Positions 1-10,636 of a DNA stretch of 64,000 nt are shown in pieces. Source of the DNA: Megachile rotundata (taxonomy: Eukaryota; Arthropoda; Insecta; Hymenoptera; Megachilidae); contig NW_027473610.1 in the NCBI RefSeq assembly GCF_050947335.1, forward strand, positions 1 through 64,000, given 5' to 3'. The number at the start of each line of letters is the position of its first letter. The first letter of the stretch is position 1. The translations under genes and the position numbers were made by a program. A model generated the notes under the pieces. That model did no database searches and had not been told where the DNA came from. It saw nothing but the letters and a program-made list of their open reading frames with translations.

Positions 1-2005
1 TGTACTATCTAGTCATGTTAAGTTATCGTAACTGAGCACAATTCAGCACCACAATGTACAATTTTGCTGGTTTTGAACGAATTATGCTCATTTTCGCACG
101 ATTCAGCCTCTAATTCGCACATATCCGCTGTAATTCGACGCTGTACTATCTAGTTATGTTAAGTTATCCTATCTGAGCACAATTCAACACCACAATGAAC
201 AATTTTGCTCGTTTTGAACGAATTTTGCTCATTTTCGAACGATTCAGCCTCTAATTCGCACATATCCGCTGTAATTCGACTCTGTACCATCTAGTCATGT
301 TAAGTTATCGTAACTGAGCACAATTCAACACCACAATGAACAATTTTGCTCGTTTTGAACGAATTTTGCTCATTTTCGAACGATTCAGCCTCTAATTCGC
401 ACATATCCGCTGTAATTCGACTCTGTACTATCTAGTTATGTTAAGTTATCCAATCTGAGCACAATTCGACACCACAATGAACAATTTTGCTGGTTTTGAA
501 GGAATTATGCTCATTTTCGCACGATTCAGCCTCTAATTCGCACATATCCGCTGTAATTCGACTCTGTACTATCTAGTTATGTTAAGTTATCCTATCTGAG
601 CACAATTCAGCACCACAATGAACAACTTTGCCCGTTTTGCACGAATTATGCTCATTTTCGCACGATTCAGCCTCTAATTCGCACATATCCGCTGTGATTC
701 GACTCTGTACTATCTAGTCATGTTAAGTTATCGTAACTGAGCACAATTCAACACCACAATGAACAATTTTGATCGTTTTGAACGAATTATGCTCATTTTC
801 GCACGATTCAGCCTCTAATTCGCACATATCCGCTGTAATTCGACTCTGTACTATCTAGTTATGTTAAGTTATCCTATCTGAGCACAATTCAACACCACAA
901 TGAACAATTTTGCTCGTTTTGCACGAATTATGTTCATTTTCGCACGATTCAGCCTCTAATTCGCACATATCCGCTGTAATTCGACTCTGTACCATCTAGT
1001 TATGTTAAGCTATCCTATCTGAGCACAATTCAACACCACATTGAACAATTTTGCTCGTTTTGCACGAACTATGTTCATTTTCGCACGATGAGCCTCTAAT
1101 TCGCACATATCCGCTGTAATTCGACTCTGTACTATCTAGTTATGTTAAGTTATCCTATCTGAGCACAATTCGACACCACAATGAACAATTTTGCTGGTTT
1201 TGAACGAATTATGCTCATTTTCGCACGATTCAGCCTCTAATTCGCACATATCCGCTGTAATTCGAATCTGTACTATCTAGTTATGTTAAGTTATCCTATC
1301 TGAGCACAATTCAACACCACAATGAACAATTTTGCTCGTTTTGAACGAATTTTGCTCATTTTCGAACGATTCAGCCTCTAATTCGCACATATCCGCTGTA
1401 ATTCGACTCTGTACTATCTAGTCATGTTAAGTTATCCTATCTGAGCACAATTCAACAGCACAATGAACAATTTTGCTGGTTTTGAACGAATTATGCTCAT
1501 TTCCGAACGATTCAGCCTCTAATTCGCACATATCCGCTGTAATTCGACTCTGTACTATCTAGTTATGTTAAGTTATCCTATCTGAGCACAATTCGACACC
1601 ACAATGAACAATTTTGCTGGTTTTGAACGAATTATGCTCATTTTCGCACGATGCAGCCTCTAATTCGCACATATCCGCTGTAATTCGACTCTGTACTATC
1701 TAGTTATGTTAAGTTATCCTATCTGAGCACAACTCAACACCACAATGAACAATTTTGCTCGTTTTGAACGAATTTTGCTCATTTTCGAACGATTCAGCCT
1801 CTAATTCGCACATATCCGCTGTAATTCGACTCTGTACTATCTAGTCATGTTAAGTTATCGTAACTGAGCACAATTCAACACCACAATGAACAATTTTGCT
1901 CGTTTTGAACGAATTTTGCTCATTTTCGAACGATTCAGCCTCTAATTCGCACATATCCGCTGTAATTCGACTCTGTACTATCTAGTTATGTTAGGTTATC
2001 CTATC
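1..2005. repeat. Higher-order block, copy 1 (A-B-C-D-E-F-G-H monomer order)
   Basis: Monomers occur in a recognisable order: A (TTCAGC, CAATGTAC, ends CGACGC), B, C (ACCATC, CGTAACT), D (CCAATCT), E (AACTTTGCCCG, GTGATTC), F (TTGATCG), G (GCACG, ATGTTC), H (140 bp). The same order with the same private changes is found at 27826, offset by exactly 27825 bp at five landmarks I checked: the monomer A start, GATGAGCC, CATTTCCG, CGATGCAG and TTAGGTTATCC. Past about 2005 the two copies diverge. Related copies start at 24161 (D missing) and 59894. Confidence 0.9.
988..1127. repeat. 140-bp satellite monomer with 1-bp deletion (marker of a duplicated block)
   Basis: This monomer carries GATGAGCC where the others read GATTCAGCC, so it is one base short. 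It also has ACCATCTAG, AAGCTATCC and CACATTG. The same monomer recurs at 25007-25146, 28813-28952 and 60881-61020, each time followed by the same neighbour type. It therefore tags copies of one larger duplicated block. Confidence 0.9.
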
Positions 2006-5000
2006 TGAGCACAATTCAACACCACAATGTACAATTTTGCTCGTTTTGAACGAATTATGCTCATTTTCGCACGATTCAGCCTCTAATTCGCACATATCCG
2101 CTGTAATTCGACTCTGTACTATCTAGTCATGTTAAGTTATCGTAACTGAGCACAATTCAACACCACAATGAACAATTTTGCTCGTTTTGAACGAATTATG
2201 TTCATTTTCGCACGATTCAGCCTCTAATTCGCACATATCCGCTGTAATTCGACTCTGTACTATCTAGTCATGTTAAGTTATCGTAACTGAGCACAATTCA
2301 ACACCACAATGAACAATTTTGCTGGTTTTGAACGAATTATGCTCATTTTCGCACGATTCAGCCTCTAATTCGCACATATCCGCTGTAATTCGACTCTGTA
2401 CTATCTAGTTATGTTAAGTTATCCTATCTGAGCACAATTCGACACCACAATGAACAATTTTGCTGGTTTTGAACGAATTATGCTCATTTTCGCACGATTC
2501 AGCCTCTAATTCGCACATATCCGCTGTAATTCGACTCTGTACTATCTAGTTATGTTAAGTTATCCTATCTGAGCACAATTCGACACCACAATGAACAATT
2601 TTGCTGGTTTTGAACGAATTATGCTCATTTTCGCACGATTCAGCCTCTAATTCGCACATATCCGCTGTAATTCGACTCTGTACTATCTAGTTATGTTAAG
2701 TTATCGTAACTGAGCACAATTCAACACCACAATGAACAATTTTGATCGTTTTGAACGAATTATGCTCATTTTCGCACGATTCAGCCTCTAATTCGCACAT
2801 ATCCGCTGTAATTCGACTCTGTACTATCTAGTCATGTTAAGTTATCCTATCTGAGCACAATTCAACAGCACAATGAACAATTTTGCTGGTTTTGAACGAA
2901 TTATGCTCATTTTCGCACGATTCAGCCTCTAATTCGCACATATCCGCTGTAATTCGACTCTGTACTATCTAGTCATGTTAAGTTATCGTAACTGAGCACA
3001 ATTCAACACCACAATGAACAATTTTGCTGGTTTTGAACGAATTATGCTCATTTTCGCACGATTCAGCCTCTAATTCGCACATATCCGCTGTAATTCGACT
3101 CTGTACTATCTAGTTATGTTAAGTTATCCTATCTGAGCAAAATTCGACACCACAATGAACAATTTTGCTGGTTTTGAACGAATTATGCTCATTTTCGCAC
3201 GATTCAGCCTCTAATTCGCACATATCCGCTGTAATTCGACTCTGTACTATCTAGTCATGTTAAGTTATCGTAACTGAGCACAATTCAACACCACAATGAA
3301 CAATTTTGCTCGTTTTGAACGAATTTTGCTCATTTTCGCACGATTCAGCCTCTAATTCGCACATATCCGCTGTAATTCGACTCTGTACTATCTAGTCATG
3401 TTAAGTTATCCTATCTGAGCACAATTCAACAGCACAATGAACAATTTTGCTGGTTTTGAACGAATTATGCTCATTTTCGCACGATTCAGCCTCTAATTCG
3501 CACATATCCGCTGTAATTCGACTCTGTACTATCTAGTCATGTTAAGTTATCGTAACTGAGCACAATTCAACACCACAATGAACAATTTTGCTCGTTTTGA
3601 ACGAATTATGTTCATTTTCGCACGATTCAGCCTCTAATTCGCACATATCCGCTGTAATTCGACTCTGTACTATCTAGTCATGTTAAGTTATCGTAGCTGA
3701 GCACAATTCAACACCACAATGAACAATTTTGCTGGTTTTGAACGAATTATGCTCATTTTCGCACGATTCAGCCTCTAATTCGCACATATCCGCTGTAATT
3801 CGACTCTGTACTATCTAGTTATGTTAAGTTATCCTATCTGAGCACAATTCGACACCACAATGAACAATTTTGCTGGTTTTGAACGAATTATGCTCATTTT
3901 CGCACGATTCAGCCTCTAATTCGCACATATCCGCTGTAATTCGACTCTGTACTATCTAGTTATGTTAAGTTATCCTATCTGAGCACAACTCAACACCACA
4001 ATGAACAATTTTGCTCGTTTTGAACGAATTTTGCTCATTTTCGAACGATTCAGCCTCTAATTCGCACATATCCGCCGTAATTCGATTCTGTACTATCTAG
4101 TCATGTTAAGTTATCGTAACTGATCACAATTCAACACCACAATGAACAATTTTGCTCGTTTTGAACGAATTTTGCTCATTTTCGAACGATTCAGCCTCTA
4201 ATTCGCACATATCCGCTGTAATTCGACTCTGTACTATCTAGTTATGTTAAGTTATCCTATCTGAGCACAATTCGACACCACAATGAACAATTTTGCTGGT
4301 TTTGAACGAATTATGCTCATTTTCGCACGATTCAGCCTCTAATTCGCACATATCCGCTGTAATTCGACTCTGTACTATCTAGTTATGTTAAGTTATCGTA
4401 ACTGAGCACAATTCAACACCACAATGAACAATTTTGATCGTTTTGAACGAATTATGCTCATTTTCGCACGATTCAGCCTCTAATTCGCACATATCCGCTG
4501 TAATTCGACTCTGTACTATCTAGTCATGTTAAGTTATCGTAACTGAGCAAAATTCAACACCACAATGAACAATTTTGCTCGTTTTGAACGAATTTTGCTC
4601 ATTTCCGAACGATTCAGCCTCTAATTCGCACATATCCGCTGTAATTCGACTCTGTACTATCTAGTTATGTTAAGTTATCCTATCTGAGCACAATTCGACA
4701 CCACAATGAACAATTTTGCTGGTTTTGAACGAATTATGCTCATTTTCGCACGATTCAGCCTCTAATTCGCACATATCCGCTGTAATTCGACTCTGTACTA
4801 TCTAGTTAAGTTAAGTTATCCTATCTGAGCACAACTCAACACCACAATGAACAATTTTGCTCGTTTTGAACGAATTTTGCTCATTTTCGAACGATTCAGC
4901 CTCTAATTCGCACATATCCGCCGTAATTCGACTCTGTACTATCTAGTCATGTTAAGTTATCGTAACTGAGCACAATTCAACACCACAATGAACAATTTTG

Positions 5001-5357
5001 ATCGTTTTGAACGAATTATGCTCATTTTCGCACGATTCAGCCTCTAATTCGCACATATCCGCTGTAATTCGGCTCTGTACTATCTAGTTATGTTAAGTTA
5101 TCCTATCTGAGCACAATTCAACACCACAATGAACAATTTTGCTCGTTTTGCACGAATTATGTTCATTTTCGCACGATTCAGCCTCTAATTCGCACATATC
5201 CGCTGTAATTCGACTCTGTACCATCTAGTTATGTTAAGCTATCCTATCTGAGCACAATTCAACACCACATTGAACAATTTTGCTCGTTTTGCACGAATTA
5301 TGCTCATTTTCGCACGATTCAGCCTCTAATTCGCACATATCCGCTGTAATTCGACTC

Positions 5358-6626
5358 TGTACTATCTAGTCATGTTAAGTTATCGTAACTGAGCACAATT
5401 CAACACCACAATGAACAATTTTGCTGGTTTTGAACGAATTATGCTCATTTTCGCACGATTCAGCCTCTAATTCGCACATATCCGCTGTAATTCGACTCTG
5501 TACTATCTAGTTATGTTAAGTTATCCTTTCTGAGCACAATTCAACACCACGTTGAACAATTTTGCTCGTTTTGCACGAATTATGCTCATTTTCGCACGAT
5601 TCAACCTCTAATTCGCACATATCCGCTGTAATTCGACTCTGTACTATCTAGTTATGTTAAGTTATCCTATCTGAGCACAATTCAACACCACAATGAACAA
5701 TTTTGCTCGTTTTGAACGAATTATGCTCATTTTCGCACGATTCAGCCTCTAATTCGCACATATCCGCTGTAATTCGACTCTGTACTATCTAGTCATGTTA
5801 AGTTATCGTAACTGAGCACAATTCAACACCACAATGAACAATTTTGCTGGTTTTGAACGAATTATGTTCATTTTCGCACGATTCAGCCTCTAATTCGCAC
5901 GTATCCGCTGTAATTCGACTCTGTACTATCTAGTTATGTTAAGTTATCCTTTCTGAGCGCAATTCAACACCACGTTGAACAATTTTGCTCGTTTTGCACG
6001 AATTATGCTCATTTTCGCACGATTCAACCTCTAATTCGCACATATCCGCTGTAATTCGACTCTGTACTATCTAGTTATGTTAAGTTATCCTATCTGAGCA
6101 CAATTCAACACCACAATGAACAATTTTGCTCGTTTTGAACGAATTATGCTCATTTTCGCACGATTCAGCCTCTAATTCGCACATATCCGCTGTAATTCGA
6201 CTCTGTACTATCTAGTCATGTTAAGTTATCGTAACTGAGCACAATTCAACACCACAATGAACAATTTTGCTGGTTTTGAACGAATTATGTTCATTTTCGC
6301 ACGATTCAGCCTCTAATTCGCACGTATCCGCTGTAATTCGACTCTGTACTATCTAGTTATGTTAAGTTATCCTTTCTGAGCGCAATTCAACACCACGTTG
6401 AACAATTTTGCTCGTTTTGCACGAATTATGCTCATTTTCGCACGATTCAACCTCTAATTCGCACATATCCGCTGTAATTCGACTCTGTACTATCTAGTTA
6501 TGTTAAGTTATCCTATCTGAGCACAATTCAACACCACAATGAACAATTTTGCTCGTTTTGAACGAATTATGCTCATTTTCGCACGATTCAGCCTCTAATT
6601 CGCACATATCCGCTGTAATTCGACTC
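5358..6626. repeat. Trimeric higher-order repeat, 3 x 423 bp
   Basis: Three consecutive trimers (5358, 5781, 6204) show the same order: a CGTAACT/TTGCTGG monomer, a CCTTTCT/CACGTTG/GATTCAACC monomer, and a CCTATCT/TTGCTCG monomer. The rare GCACGTATCC variant lies exactly 423 bp apart at 5901 and 6324. The second and third trimers share GCGCAATTC in the middle monomer, while the first has GCACAATTC, which dates them relative to one another. The trimer recurs near 19205, 20756, 23294 and 26959. Confidence 0.9.
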
Positions 6627-8036
6627 TGTACTATCTAGTCATGTTAAGTTATCGTAACTGAGCACAATTCAACACCGCAATGAACAATTTTGCTGGTTTT
6701 GGACGAATTATGCTCATTTTCGCACGATTCAGCCTCTAATTCGCACATATCCGCTGTAATTCGACTCTGTACTATCTAGTCATGTTAAGTTATCGTAACT
6801 GAGCACAATTCAACACCACAATGAACAATTTTGATCGTTTTGCACGAATTATGCTCATTTTCGCACGATTCAGCCTCTAATTCGCACATATCCGCTGTAA
6901 TTCGACTCTGTACTATCTAGTCATGTTAAGTTATCGTAATTGAGCACAATTCAACACCACAATGAACAATTTTGCTCGTTTTGAACGAATTATGCTCATT
7001 TTCGCACGATTCAGCCTCTAATTCGCACATATCCGCTGTAATTCGACTCTGTACTATCTAGTCATGTTAAGTTATCGTAACTGAGCACAATTCAACACCA
7101 CAATGAACAATTTTGCTGGTTTTGAACGAATTATGCTCATTTTCGCACGATTCAGCCTCTAATTCGCACATATCCGCTGTAATTCGACTCTGTACTATCT
7201 AGTCATGTTAAGTTATCGTAACTGAGCACAATTCAGCACCACAATGTACAATTTTGCTGGTTTTGAACGAATTATCCTCATTTTCGCACGATTCAGCCTC
7301 TAATTCGCACATATCCGCTGTAATTCGACGCTGTACTATCTAGTTATGTTAAGTTATCCTATCTGAGCACAATTCAACACCACAATGAACAATTTTGCTC
7401 GTTTTGAACGAATTTTGCTCATTTTCGAACGATTCAGCCTCTAATTCGCACATATCCGCTGTAATTCGACTCTGTACCATCTAGTCATGTTAAGTTATCG
7501 TAACTGAGCACAATTCAACACCACAATGAACAATTTTGCTCGTTTTGAACGAATTTTGCTCATTTTCGAACGATTCAGCCTCTAATTCGCACATATCCGC
7601 TGTAATTCGACTCTGTACTATCTAGTTATGTTAAGTTATCGTAACTGAGCACAATTCAACACCACAATGAACAATTTTGATCGTTTTGAACGAATTATGC
7701 TCATTTTCGCACGATTCAGCCTCTAATTCGCACATATCCGCTGTAATTCGACTCTGTACTATCTAGTCATGTTAAGTTATCGTAACTGAGCACAATTCAA
7801 CACCACAATGAACAATTTTGCTGGTTTTGAACGAATTATGCTCATTTTCGCACGATTCAGCCTCTAATTCGCACATATCCGCTGTAATTCGACTCTGTAC
7901 TATCTAGTTATGTTAAGTTATCCTATCTGAGCAAAATTCAACACCACAATGAACAATTTTGCTCGTTTTGAACGAATTTTGCTCATTTCCGAACGATTCA
8001 GCCTCTAATTCGCACATATCCGCTGTAATTCGACTC

Positions 8037-9728
8037 TGTACTATCTAGTTATGTTAAGTTATCCTATCTGAGCACAATTCGACACCACAATGAACAATTT
8101 TGCTGGTTTTGAACGAATTATGCTCATTTTCGCACGATTCAGCCTCTAATTCGCACATATCCGCTGTAATTCGACTCTGTACTATCTAGTTATGTTAAGT
8201 TATCCTATCTGAGCACAACTCAACACCACAATGAACAATTTTGCTCGTTTTGAACGAATTTTGCTCATTTTCGAACGATTCAGCCTCTAATTCGCACATA
8301 TCCGCCGTAATTCGACTCTGTACTATCTAGTCATGTTAAGTTATCGTAACTGAGCACAATTCAACACCACAATGAACAATTTTGATCGTTTTGAACGAAT
8401 TATGCTCATTTTCGCACGATTCAGCCTCTAATTCGCACATATCCGCTGTAATTCGACTCTGTACTATCTAGTTATGTTAAGTTATCCTATCTGAGCACAA
8501 TTCAACACCACAATGAACAATTTTGCTCGTTTTGCACGAATTATGTTCATTTTCGCACGATTCAGCCTCTAATTCGCACATATCCGCTGTAATTCGACTC
8601 TGTACCATCTAGTTATGTTAAGCTATCCTATCTGAGCACAATTCAACACCACATTGAACAATTTTGCTCGTTTTGCACGAATTATGCTCATTTTCGCACG
8701 ATTCAGCCTCTAATTCGCACATATCCGCTGTAATTCGACTCTGTACTATCTAGTCATGTTAAGTTATCGTAACTGAGCAAAATTCAACACCACAATGAAC
8801 AATTTTGCTCGTTTTGAACGAATTTTGCTCATTTCCGAACGATTCAGCCTCTAATTCGCACATATCCGCTGTAATTCGACTCTGTACTATCTAGTTATGT
8901 TAAGTTATCCTATCTGAGCACAATTCGACACCACAATGAACAATTTTGCTGGTTTTGAACGAATTATGCTCATTTTCGCACGATTCAGCCTCTAATTCGC
9001 ACATATCCGCTGTAATTCGACTCTGTACTATCTAGTTAAGTTAAGTTATCCTATCTGAGCACAACTCAACACCACAATGAACAATTTTGCTCGTTTTGAA
9101 CGAATTTTGCTCATTTTCGAACGATTCAGCCTCTAATTCGCACATATCCGCCGTAATTCGACTCTGTACTATCTAGTCATGTTAAGTTATCGTAACTGAG
9201 CACAATTCAACACCACAATGAACAATTTTGATCGTTTTGAACGAATTATGCTCATTTTCGCACGATTCAGCCTCTAATTCGCACATATCCGCTGTAATTC
9301 GGCTCTGTACTATCTAGTTATGTTAAGTTATCCTATCTGAGCACAATTCAACACCACAATGAACAATTTTGCTCGTTTTGCACGAATTATGTTCATTTTC
9401 GCACGATTCAGCCTCTAATTCGCACATATCCGCTGTAATTCGACTCTGTACCATCTAGTTATGTTAAGCTATCCTATCTGAGCACAATTCAACACCACAT
9501 TGAACAATTTTGCTCGTTTTGCACGAATTATGCTCATTTTCGCACGATTCAGCCTCTAATTCGCACATATCCGCTGTAATTCGACTCTGTACTATCTAGT
9601 CATGTTAAGTTATCGTAACTGAGCACAATTCAACACCACAATGAACAATTTTGCTGGTTTTGAACGAATTATGCTCATTTTCGCACGATTCAGCCTCTAA
9701 TTCGCACATATCCGCTGTAATTCGACTC
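8037..9728. repeat. Five-monomer block duplicated at 846-bp spacing
   Basis: Monomers starting at 8037, 8178, 8319, 8460 and 8601 match those at 8883, 9024, 9165, 9306 and 9447 in subtype and private variants, such as the shared CCGCCGTAATTC at 8301 and 9147. The sixth monomer of each set differs. A further copy lies 4230 bp upstream of the second set; the rare TAGTTAAGTTAAG variant is present at both 4801 and 9031. 4230 bp is exactly 30 monomers. Confidence 0.85.
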
Positions 9729-10379
9729 TGTACTATCTAGTTATGTTAAGTTATCCTTTCTGAGCACAATTCAACACCACGTTGAACAATTTTGCTCGTT
9801 TTGCACGAATTATGCTCATTTTCGCACGATTCAACCTCTAATTCGCACATATCCGCTGTAATTCGACTCTGTACTATCTAGTTATGTTAAGTTATCCTAT
9901 CTGAGCACAATTCAACACCACAATGAACAATTTTGCTCGTTTTGAACGAATTATGCTCATTTTCGCACGATTCAGCCTCTAATTCGCACATATCCGCTGT
10001 AATTCGACTCTGTACTATCTAGTCATGTTAAGTTATCGTAACTGAGCACAATTCAACACCACAATGAACAATTTTGCTGGTTTTGAACGAATTATGTTCA
10101 TTTTCGCACGATTCAGCCTCTAATTCGCACGTATCCGCTGTAATTCGACTCTGTACTATCTAGTTATGTTAAGTTATCCTTTCTGAGCGCAATTCAACAC
10201 CACGTTGAACAATTTTGCTCGTTTTGCACGAATTATGCTCATTTTCGCACGATTCAACCTCTAATTCGCACATATCCGCTGTAATTCGACTCTGTACTAT
10301 CTAGTTATGTTAAGTTATCCTATCTGAGCACAATTCAACACCACAATGAACAATTTTGCTCGTTTTGAACGAATTATGC

Positions 10380-10395
10380 TCATTTTCGCACGATT
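10380..10395. repeat. Target-site duplication, left copy (3' side of the LINE)
   Basis: The 16 bases TCATTTTCGCACGATT end the left satellite arm and are repeated exactly at 16211-16226. Removing one copy plus the element restores an intact 141-bp monomer (87 bp on the left plus 54 bp on the right). The last four bases, GATT, also fit the element's tail repeat, so the true length could be 12 to 16 bp. Confidence 0.93.
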
Positions 10396-10411
10396 TGATT
10401 TGATTTGATTT
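10392..10411 (-). repeat. 3' tail microsatellite of the LINE, (AAATC)n
   Basis: Four GATTT units on the plus strand read as (AAATC)4 on the element strand. They sit at the junction between the 3' UTR and the target. The first unit overlaps target sequence. LINEs of the I and related clades often end in short tandem repeats instead of poly(A), so this is the expected end of a complete 3' terminus. It is not a host microsatellite. Confidence 0.85.
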
Positions 10412-10636
10412 AGTTTCTAAGGGCCTCGATTGCTATGACCATTGGCCCTATGTTGCGCTTATATTCGTTAAACTGCGCTTTATGTAATCTGTATAATTCT
10501 AATAAGCGCTAATCGCAATTGAATCTATAATAACTTTAATACTAACACTAATTAATGATTGATTAAAAGAAAAAATCAGGACGAAATAAACTAATAAAAA
10601 ATAAACTAAACATAAACTAAACTTGATTTTTGCTGT
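10412..10636 (-). other. 3' UTR of the LINE
   Basis: This noncoding segment lies between the ORF2 stop and the tail repeats. On the element strand it is T-rich just after the stop codon. It contains two inverted repeats near its distal end (10420-10449 and 10455-10509). I saw no AATAAA on the element strand, which agrees with a transcript end defined by the AAATC tail. In this family the 3' UTR is the part recognised by the element's own reverse transcriptase. Confidence 0.8.
10420..10449 (-). promoter_or_regulatory. Inverted repeat near the LINE 3' end, possible RT-recognition hairpin
   Basis: AGGGCC at 10420-10425 pairs with GGCCCT at 10444-10449 across an 18-nt loop, 9 bp from the AAATC tail. 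A second inverted repeat, GCGCTTA (10455-10461) with TAAGCGC (10503-10509), lies just proximal. Stem-loops near the 3' end act as reverse-transcriptase recognition elements in some LINEs. The role here is inferred from position and pairing only. Confidence 0.4.

Larger units (their letters stand above)
1..10379. repeat. Satellite array, left arm (141-bp monomers)
   Basis: This stretch is head-to-tail copies of an AT-rich monomer. Starts of the motif TGTACTATCTAG (or TGTACCATCTAG) fall at 1, 142, 283, 424 and onward at a strict 141-bp spacing. The only length exception I noticed is a 140-bp monomer at 988-1127, where GATTCAGCC has become GATGAGCC. Monomers differ at a few diagnostic sites: TAGTC/TAGTT, CGTAACT/CCTATCT/CCTTTCT after TTAT, TTCAAC/TTCGAC/TTCAGC, TTGCTCG/TTGCTGG/TTGATCG, and GAACG/GCACG. 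These subtypes recur in fixed orders and form higher-order repeats. No gene lies here: stop codons recur in every monomer. Heterochromatic, possibly centromeric, location is an inference from array length and AT richness. Confidence 0.98.

Noticed and set aside
240..280. Possible CENP-B box in the monomer (ATTCGCACATATCCGCT)
   Set aside because: The TTCG half is present, but the core A and the CGGG half do not match the consensus on either strand.
1..10379. Regular repeats with short variable segments, CRISPR-like at first sight
   Set aside because: The whole 141-bp unit is conserved and variation is scattered single-base subtype differences. There are no unique spacers, and no cas genes or prokaryotic context.
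10392..10411. (GATTT)4 as a host microsatellite or telomere-like repeat
   Set aside because: It lies exactly at the 3' end of the LINE, inside the target-site duplications, so it is the element's own tail.
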